This document shows, piece after piece, positions 58,548-64,000 of a stretch of 64,000 bases of DNA. The stretch spans positions 1 to 64,000 of the forward strand of contig JBGAHE010000012.1 in assembly GCA_044226365.1 (NCBI GenBank). The letters run 5' to 3'. A program made the translations under genes and the position numbers. The stretch comes from JALHNI01 sp044226365. GTDB lineage: Bacteria > Acidobacteriota > Terriglobia > Bryobacterales > Bryobacteraceae. Below the pieces are notes generated by a model. The model was given only the letters and a program-made list of their open reading frames with translations. It ran no database searches and had not been told where the DNA came from. Position 1 is the stretch's first letter; each line of letters opens with the position of its first letter.

Positions 58548-59780
58548 ATGATTCATCGCCTGTTTTTGCTGGTGGTTTTGTCGACTCTGGGCCTGTGCGC
58601 GCAAGATGAAGGGATTAACTGGTTGGACAGTTATCCGGAAGCGGTGAAAATCGCCAAGGAGACGAAGAAGCCGATTTTTGTTGAGTTCCGGTGCGAAGCT
58701 TGAATTAACGGAAGAAATTTTGACGCACAGGTTGTGCTGTCACCGAAAGATTCTCCGCTCGGCAAACAACTCGATCAGTACGTGTGTGTCCGCATCACGA
58801 GGCTGGACAACATGGACATGGGGCTGTTTGAACACGATCGCAATAATGCGATCTATTTCTACGCGCTCAATAGCGATGAACAGATCTACCTGCGTTACGG
58901 CGGGCGCGACTCGGCGTCGGCGGAAACGTATCTGCAAACCGACAGTCTGGAACTGGCGCTGAAGCAGGGGCTCGAGTTGCATCGGCGTTATCTGGCGGGG
59001 ACGCTGCCGAAGGTGCCGCGGCCGGCGCCGATCATGCCGAGGTCGATTCCGCTGTTGGTGAAGCGGACGTTTGAGCAGAATCAGTGCGTGGAGTGTCATC
59101 TGGTGCAGGACTTCCAGAACATGCACCGGGAATTGGACGGGACGCTGGACCCGGTGACGCATTTGTACAAGTCGCCGGACATCAAGACGATTGGCATCTA
59201 TCTGGATGTGCCGAAGGGGCTGGTGGTGCGCGAAGCCAAGGGCGCGGCGATTGCGGCGGGGATGCAGGCCGGGGACCGGATCACGGCGCTGAACGGCACG
59301 CCGGTGTATACGTTCGGCGATCTGCAGTATCGCTATGACAAGGTGAACCGGCAAGCCAAGGAAATCGAACTGACGGTGGAGCGGGCCGGGAAGCCGGTGG
59401 CGCTGAAGGTGGATCTGCCGATTCGCTGGTGGTACACGGATTTGCGGTTCCGGCAATCGTCAGTGGACCCGCGGCTGTACTTCGAGGACAAGGTGCTGAC
59501 GAACGAGGAGCGGGCGAAGCTGGGCTTGAAGCCGGAAGGCTTTGCGAGCCAGGTGAAGTACGTGTCGGACTTTGCGAAGGTGATGGGCGCGCATGAACTG
59601 AAGGTGGGCGATGTGATCTATGCCGTGGATGGCGTGGAGACGGATCCGCTGGCGCATACGGCGGAGCTGTATCTGAAGATTCGCAAGCCGGTGGGGGCGG
59701 AAGTGAAGCTGGGTGTGCTGCGCGACGGGCAGCGGATTACAATGCCCTTAAAGAGCAGTCGCATGAGTTTTCGGAAATGA
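58548..59780 (+). CDS. Predicted selenoprotein: exported thioredoxin-fold CxxU protein with CxxCH and PDZ domains
   Basis: This is a 410-residue protein read through one in-frame TGA (58701-58703). A signal peptide (MIHRLFLLVVLSTLGLCAQ) precedes a thioredoxin-like segment, KIAKETKKPIFVEFRCEA, then the TGA, then INGRNFDAQVVLSPKDS in the same frame. The UGA is codon 52 and makes Cys49-Glu-Ala-Sec52, in the place of a thioredoxin CxxC. Coding sense and homology-like pattern continue without a break on both sides, with no other stop for 1 kb. A SECIS-like hairpin follows. Further on are CVECH (180-184), a PDZ domain (about 213-300) and a second PDZ-like part (about 325-405). The stop overlaps the next gene (ATGA). 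Routine gene callers would miss the first 62 codons. Confidence 0.85.
58722..58741 (+). promoter_or_regulatory. Bacterial SECIS-like hairpin for UGA recoding
   Basis: GAC-GCACA-GGT-TGTGC-T-GTC folds as an eight-pair stem with one bulged T and a GGU apical loop at 58730-58732. The loop lies 27-29 bases after the UGA, inside the window used by bacterial SelB, and carries the expected G-U. The element lies within the coding sequence, as bacterial SECIS elements do. Confidence 0.75.
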
Positions 59781-60283
59781 TCGCCATCTTACTTCTTGCC
59801 CTCGCCCAGGATTGGTCTCCCGCGGCGCAGGTGATTCACGACGAGACCATCTGCATTCAGTATCAGGCGCGCGTGGTGGGCGATCACCTGGAAGTGCGGG
59901 CGAAGCTCGCGCCGGGCTGGCATACGTTTTCAATGGATAACAAGATCCGGGCGACGGAGAAGCTGGCGGGGAAGCGGTCGCTGGGGCAGGACAAGCCGAC
60001 ATCGATTGCGGTGAGCGGCGCGACGCCCGTGGGCGGCTGGTATCAGAGCGAAGTGAAGGACTTTTCGAAGCCGGAGCTGAACTGGTTCAGTTGGGGCTTT
60101 GAGAACGAAGTGCTGTTCGCGACGAAGCTGAAAGATGCCGCCGGGCCGCTCAGCTTAACGATGAACGGCCAGGCCTGCTCGGATTCGACTTGCAAGAACA
60201 TCGACACGACGTTGACGCTGCCAGCGGTGAAGCTGGGCGCGGCGGCGTCGATGCCGGCGGGATTGATCGCGGTTCGGCACTAA
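59777..60283 (+). CDS. DsbD-alpha-like thiol-redox domain protein
   Basis: This is a 168-residue exported protein (short signal MIAILLLALAQ). It resembles the N-terminal domain of the thiol:disulfide interchange protein DsbD: a beta sandwich (HLEVRAKLAPGWHTFSMDN, PELNWFSWGFENEVLFATKL) followed by a cysteine pair in NGQACSDSTC. The DsbD transmembrane domain is absent. It overlaps the selenoprotein gene by four bases, so the two are made together. It could pass electrons to, or accept them from, the CxxU protein. A terminator follows 15 bases later. Confidence 0.78.
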   Translation: MIAILLLALAQDWSPAAQVIHDETICIQYQARVVGDHLEVRAKLAPGWHTFSMDNKIRATEKLAGKRSLGQDKPTSIAVSGATPVGGWYQSEVKDFSKPELNWFSWGFENEVLFATKLKDAAGPLSLTMNGQACSDSTCKNIDTTLTLPAVKLGAAASMPAGLIAVRH

Positions 60284-60297
60284 TCGGGCTTGAATGG

Positions 60298-60335
60298 AAA
60301 GGGCCTCGTCCGGGAGGACGAGGCCTTTTGTTTTT
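60298..60335 (+). terminator. Rho-independent terminator of the selenoprotein operon
   Basis: A perfect 10-base stem GGCCTCGTCC/GGACGAGGCC closes a GGGA loop and is followed by TTTTGTTTTT. It is a textbook intrinsic terminator. It also stands at the end of the convergent DUF1080 gene. Confidence 0.92.
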
Positions 60336-60352
60336 GGCAGATCCGGTGAGGG

Positions 60353-60985
60353 CTACTTGAGGGGCTTCACGCGGATGTTCTTGTACATGACGGTGGAGCC
60401 GGGGTCGTGGGCCTGGAGGGCGAAGGTGCCGCTGGCGAGCTTACGGCCGGGGTTGTCCTTGGGGCCGGCCCAGTCGTCGGGCTGGGTCCAGTCAGAGACC
60501 TTCTGGCCGTTGACGAAGACCTGGACGTGCTTGCCCTGGACGACGATGTGTTCGGTGAACCATTCGTTGTCCTTGAAGGGGACTTTGTTGTCCTGAACGT
60601 TGTAGAGGCCGCCGGTCTTTTTCCAGTCGCCGTGAGAATTATTGACCTGGACTTCGAAGCCCTTATCGGGCCAGCCGGTTTCCTGATACTTGGTGTGGAA
60701 GTAGATGCCGCCGTTGGAGACCGGCTTGGTCATGACGTCGACTTTGAGTTCGAAGTTGGTGAGGTCGGCCGGCTTGCCCTTGATCATGCCGGTGTAATAG
60801 AGGTGGCAGCGCTTGCCGTTGGCGACGATGGCGCCGTCTTTGACGCTGAAGGCGTCTTCGTTTTCTTTGGACTTAGTCCAGCCGTTGAGGTCTTTACCGT
60901 CGAACAGAGAGATGAAGCCTTTTTCAGGCTTGTCAGCAGCCAACAGAGTGCCTAAGGCGAGGCTTAACAGGAAGACAGATCGCAT
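60353..60985 (-). CDS. DUF1080 (3-keto-disaccharide hydrolase-type) secreted protein
   Basis: This 210-residue exported protein has signal MRSVFLLSLALGTLLA and the DUF1080 concanavalin-like fold: EKGFISLFDGKDLNGWTKSK, NFELKVDVMTKPVSNGGIYF, GFEVQVNNSH, and a final ALQAHDPGSTVMYKNIRVKP. The domain is common in Planctomycetes and acidobacteria. Some members hydrolyse 3-keto-glycosides, which fits glycan use. The real start is the ATG at 60985; a much longer open frame upstream belongs to no gene. It lies 22 bases downstream of the NHL gene, probably in one operon. Confidence 0.92.
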   Translation of the reverse strand: MRSVFLLSLALGTLLAADKPEKGFISLFDGKDLNGWTKSKENEDAFSVKDGAIVANGKRCHLYYTGMIKGKPADLTNFELKVDVMTKPVSNGGIYFHTKYQETGWPDKGFEVQVNNSHGDWKKTGGLYNVQDNKVPFKDNEWFTEHIVVQGKHVQVFVNGQKVSDWTQPDDWAGPKDNPGRKLASGTFALQAHDPGSTVMYKNIRVKPLK

Positions 60986-61007
60986 GTGTATGACTTTATC
61001 AAACGAG

Positions 61008-61889
61008 CTAAGGTTTGGCCGGGCGCCAGAGCCAGACGTGGTCCGGACGGGCGCCGGAGGTGAGGAGGCCATCGCGGACGTTGAGGCAATGGTGGCCGTG
61101 GGCGGATTCGGTGTGGCCGAGGATTTCGCCGGTGCGGGGATGAAGTTTGAGGAGCCAGCCGTTGGCGGAGGTGGGGTCCTGGAGGCGTTGGGTGCCGACC
61201 CACAAGGCGCCTTCGGCGTAGGTAACTGAGGTGACCATGCCGAGGTTCGGGAACTCGCCGAGCGGGCGGCCTTCCTGATTGAAGCGCTGGATGCGGCCGT
61301 TCTTGCGGTCGGCGACGTAGATGACGCCATCGGGATCGATGGCGATGCCGTGGGGTTGATTGAATTGGGCGGAGCCGGAGCCGGGGCGGCCGAATTCGCG
61401 GAGACGTTGTCCGGCGGCGGAGTACTCGAGGATGCGGGCGTTGCCGTAGCCGTCCGAGATGAAGAGATGGCCGTTGGGGGCGAAGGCGATGTCCGTGGTG
61501 CCGTTGAAGTCGCTGCCGTTGTTGGGCTGGCCGCCGACGGCGATTTCGAGGAGCTTTTGGCCTTGGGGCGAGAACTTGTAAATGAGGGAGCTGGACGAAT
61601 CGGTGGTCCAGACGTTGCCTTGGGGGTCGAAGCGGATGGAATGGGGGATTTTGAAGAGGCCGCGCCCCCAGGAGCGGAGGATTTTGCCGGAACGGTCGGT
61701 GACGAGGATGGGGTCCAGGGCGGGGTCGCGTTGGAGGATGTAGAGGAGGCCATCCGGGCCCAGGGCGACGGCGGAAGGAAAGCCGATGGGGGCGGCGACA
61801 CGGATCTCGAGGCGTTCGAGGGGGAGGCGGGGCGAGGCTTCGATGCGTGCGGCTTCATCGAAGGCGAGCAGGGCCAGGAAGAGGAACAT
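61008..61889 (-). CDS. NHL-repeat beta-propeller secreted protein
   Basis: This is a 293-residue protein with a short hydrophobic start (MFLFLALLAF). It carries six-bladed propeller repeats of the NHL type (PSAVALGPDGLLYILQRD, PHSIRFDPQGNVWTTDSSS, TDIAFAPNGHLFISDGYGNA, PHGIAIDPDGVIYVADRKNG). Overall it resembles peptidylglycine amidating-lyase-like or SMP-30-like propellers, but no catalytic set can be confirmed. It is co-directional with the DUF1080 gene and divergent from alaS, with 56 bases between the two starts. Confidence 0.88.
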   Translation of the reverse strand: MFLFLALLAFDEAARIEASPRLPLERLEIRVAAPIGFPSAVALGPDGLLYILQRDPALDPILVTDRSGKILRSWGRGLFKIPHSIRFDPQGNVWTTDSSSSLIYKFSPQGQKLLEIAVGGQPNNGSDFNGTTDIAFAPNGHLFISDGYGNARILEYSAAGQRLREFGRPGSGSAQFNQPHGIAIDPDGVIYVADRKNGRIQRFNQEGRPLGEFPNLGMVTSVTYAEGALWVGTQRLQDPTSANGWLLKLHPRTGEILGHTESAHGHHCLNVRDGLLTSGARPDHVWLWRPAKP

Positions 61890-61945
61890 GGCGGGCAGTG
61901 TATCAGCAGGATTCTCGAATCGCCATGCGAGAATAGGAGTTTCCC

Positions 61946-64000
61946 ATGACTGGCCACGAAATTCGCCAAACGTTTCTCGACTTTTTTGCGGCGCGCGGAC
62001 ACCGTCCGGTGCGCTCGTCGTCGCTGGTGCCGCACGACGATCCGACGTTGCTGTTTACCAACGCGGGGATGAATCAGTTCAAGGATATCTTCCTGGGTCA
62101 GGAGAAGCGGGACTATTCGCGGGCGACCACGGCGCAGAAGTGCGTGCGAGCGGGCGGTAAGCATAACGACCTCGAGAATGTGGGCTACACGCGGCGCCAT
62201 CATACGTTCTTCGAGATGATGGGCAACTTCAGCTTCGGCGACTACTTCAAGGCGGAAGCGATCGAGTTTGCCTGGGACCTGGTGACGAAGACGTTCGCGA
62301 TGCCGAAGGACAAGCTCTACGTCACGGTGTTCCGCGAGGACGATGAGGCGGAAGAGCTGTGGCAGAAGGTGGCGGGCGTGCCGAAGAGCCGCATCTTCCG
62401 GTTGGACGAGAAGGACAATTTCTGGCAGATGGGCGACACGGGGCCGTGCGGTCCGTGTTCGGAGATTCATTTCGACCTGGGCGAGCACAATGCGGAGCCG
62501 GGCCGCGAGCACGAGGAGTTTCCGCTGGACGGCGGCGGACGGTTCGTAGAGATCTGGAACCTGGTGTTCATGCAGTTCGACCGGTCGCAGGAAGGCGTGC
62601 TGACGCCGCTGCCGCGGCCTTCGATCGACACGGGGCTGGGGCTGGAGCGGGTGGCGGCGATTCTGCAGGGTAAGGTGTCGAACTACGAGTGCGACTTACT
62701 CGAGCCGATCCGCGGCGAAGCGGCGAATCTGTTCGGCAAGGCGGTGAAGGCGTCGACGCTGAATATCTGCGCGGATCATGCGCGGGCGTCGGCGTTTCTG
62801 ATCCATGACGGCGTGGTGCCGGCGAACGAAGGCCGCGGCTATGTGTTGCGCAAGATCATGCGGCGGGCGATGCGGCATGCGCGCATGGAAGGTTTGCAGG
62901 ATCCGTTCCTTCATAAGCTGACAACGTTTGTGGCGGACTTCATGCGTCCGGCGTATCCGGAGTTGCTCGAGAGCGTGGAGCGTGTGGCGCGGATCGTGCG
63001 CGAAGAAGAGCTGCGTTACGCGTCGACGTTCCAGGTGGCGGAGCGAATTTTCCACGACGAGGCGAAGTCGGCGCAGGGGGGGATGATTGGCGGCGCGGCG
63101 GCGTTCAAGCTTTACGACACGTACGGCCTGGCGCTCGATGAGCAGCAGGACATGGCGCGCGAGCTGGGTCTGTCGATCGATACCGAAGGCTTTGCGCTGG
63201 CGATGGAAGATCAGCGGACGCGCGCGCGGGCATCCTGGAAGGGCGCCGAGAAGGCGGCCGTGAATCCGGCGTTGCAGCCGATCAAGGATGCGAACGGCGA
63301 GACCAAGTTCCTGGCCTACGATCACACCGAGGCGGTGGGCCAAGTGCTGTACGCGAGCGAGAACGAAGTGGTGCTGGACCAGACGCCGTTCTATGCGGAT
63401 TCGGGCGGGCAGGTGGGCGACCATGGCGTGCTGGTGGATGTGGAGACGGGCGAGAAGCTGGCCGACGTCACTGGCGCGGTGTACGGGCTGCCGAAGCTGA
63501 TCGTGCACAAAGTGAAGTGGGTGCAGCCGCTGGGCGAGCGCAAGCAGGTGTTGGCGCGGATCGACGGGGAGCGGCGGGCGGCGACGCGGCGGAATCATAC
63601 GTCGACGCATTTGTTGCAAGCGGCTTTGCAGAGTGTACTGGGCAAGCACATCAAGCAGGCGGGCAGCGTGGTGGACCCGACGCGGCTGCGGTTTGACTTT
63701 ACGCACTATGCGGGGTTGAGCGCGGAAGAGCGGGCGGCGGTGGAACGCATCATCAACGAGCACATCGTGAAGAACACGGAAGTGACGACGACGGTGATGG
63801 ACATCGAGACGGCGCTGAAAACCGGGGCGATGGCGTTGTTCGGTGAGAAGTACGGCGACAGCGTGCGCGTGGTGGACATTCCGGGTTTTAGCCGCGAACT
63901 GTGCGGCGGCACGCATGTGGCGCGTACGGGCGACATCGGCGTGGCGCACATTACTTACGAAGGTTCGATTTCGGCGGGCGTGCGGCGCATTGAGATCGTG
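61946..64000 (+). CDS. alaS: Alanyl-tRNA synthetase (partial, cut by window end)
   Basis: The first 685 residues are present and the frame is open at the window edge. The class II catalytic core shows LFTNAGMNQFKDIFLG, RHHTFFEMMGNFSFGDYF and GDTGPCGPCSEIHFDLG. The editing domain has the zinc ligands in HTSTHLLQAAL and CGGTHVARTGDIG. The C-terminal oligomerisation domain lies beyond the window. AGGAG at 61935-61939 fixes the start. It is the usual housekeeping enzyme charging tRNA-Ala and correcting Ser/Gly misacylation. Confidence 0.97.
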   Translation, partial: MTGHEIRQTFLDFFAARGHRPVRSSSLVPHDDPTLLFTNAGMNQFKDIFLGQEKRDYSRATTAQKCVRAGGKHNDLENVGYTRRHHTFFEMMGNFSFGDYFKAEAIEFAWDLVTKTFAMPKDKLYVTVFREDDEAEELWQKVAGVPKSRIFRLDEKDNFWQMGDTGPCGPCSEIHFDLGEHNAEPGREHEEFPLDGGGRFVEIWNLVFMQFDRSQEGVLTPLPRPSIDTGLGLERVAAILQGKVSNYECDLLEPIRGEAANLFGKAVKASTLNICADHARASAFLIHDGVVPANEGRGYVLRKIMRRAMRHARMEGLQDPFLHKLTTFVADFMRPAYPELLESVERVARIVREEELRYASTFQVAERIFHDEAKSAQGGMIGGAAAFKLYDTYGLALDEQQDMARELGLSIDTEGFALAMEDQRTRARASWKGAEKAAVNPALQPIKDANGETKFLAYDHTEAVGQVLYASENEVVLDQTPFYADSGGQVGDHGVLVDVETGEKLADVTGAVYGLPKLIVHKVKWVQPLGERKQVLARIDGERRAATRRNHTSTHLLQAALQSVLGKHIKQAGSVVDPTRLRFDFTHYAGLSAEERAAVERIINEHIVKNTEVTTTVMDIETALKTGAMALFGEKYGDSVRVVDIPGFSRELCGGTHVARTGDIGVAHITYEGSISAGVRRIEIV

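Noticed and set aside
60353..62512. 719-codon minus-strand frame running from the DUF1080 gene into alaS
   Set aside because: Only its last 210 codons are real; the rest is Pro/Ser/Arg noise overlapping the NHL and alaS genes.

Overview
The window is 64 kb of high-GC bacterial chromosome that most resembles Acidobacteriota of the Solibacter/Bryobacter group (Bryobacterales). The evidence is a protein ending in the Solibacter-type C-terminal domain behind BACON-like repeats, three DUF1549/DUF1501 gene pairs, a large carboxypeptidase-regulatory TonB-dependent receptor, CRTAC1/UnbV and DUF1080 proteins, and an ECF sigma/anti-sigma/CHAT cluster. No prophage, insertion sequence or CRISPR array was seen. 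The gene content is chromosomal.

Layout, left to right. (1) 0-4.4 kb: pheS-pheT behind a small unknown gene that overlaps pheS, then an outer-membrane beta-barrel protein. (2) 4.5-9.2 kb: a DUF1549 cytochrome-like protein, a DUF1501 protein and a sulfatase. (3) 9.2-13.1 kb, minus strand: a TPR-CHAT protease-like protein, an ECF sigma factor and a zinc-finger anti-sigma factor. (4) 13.6-19.1 kb: a UxaA-type sugar-acid dehydratase and cobalamin-dependent methionine synthase (metH). (5) 19-25 kb: a secreted BACON-repeat protein, an esterase, a small secreted protein, a CadC-like membrane regulator and an ankyrin protein. (6) 25-30.7 kb: a tripartite RND efflux operon ending in a strong hairpin. 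(7) 30.7-33.9 kb: a lectin-like secreted protein, tRNA-Val(UAC) and an S9 peptidase. (8) 33.9-46 kb: two more DUF1549/DUF1501 pairs flanking a TonB-dependent receptor broken by a frame change and a beta-lactamase-fold hydrolase. (9) 46-48.9 kb: a TPR protein and a CRTAC1 protein, both downstream of rtcR. (10) 48.9-56.8 kb: an RNA-repair island with divergent rtcR and rtcB-rtcA-hen1-pnkp. (11) 57.4-61.9 kb: an aldo/keto reductase, a predicted selenoprotein operon, and a DUF1080/NHL pair. (12) 61.9 kb to the end: alaS, cut by the window edge.

Two regions stand out. The first is the RNA-repair island. The sigma-54 activator RtcR, whose N-terminal CARF domain is a nucleotide sensor, faces a well-spaced -24/-12 promoter. 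That promoter precedes one overlapping operon encoding two ligation routes (RtcB with RtcA, and the Hen1-Pnkp pair). The second is a secreted thioredoxin-fold protein interrupted by a single in-frame UGA in a Cys-x-x-UGA motif. A GU-containing hairpin lies at bacterial SECIS distance downstream. The gene overlaps a DsbD-alpha-like gene, which suggests an envelope redox system using selenocysteine.

Base composition changes sign near 50.5 kb. To the left the plus strand is C-rich whatever the gene orientation, and from about 52 kb onward it is G-rich. The turn falls around the AT-rich gap between rtcR and rtcB. A replication origin, or an inversion or assembly junction, would each explain it. 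All functional assignments come from reading motifs in the translated sequence; no database search was possible.
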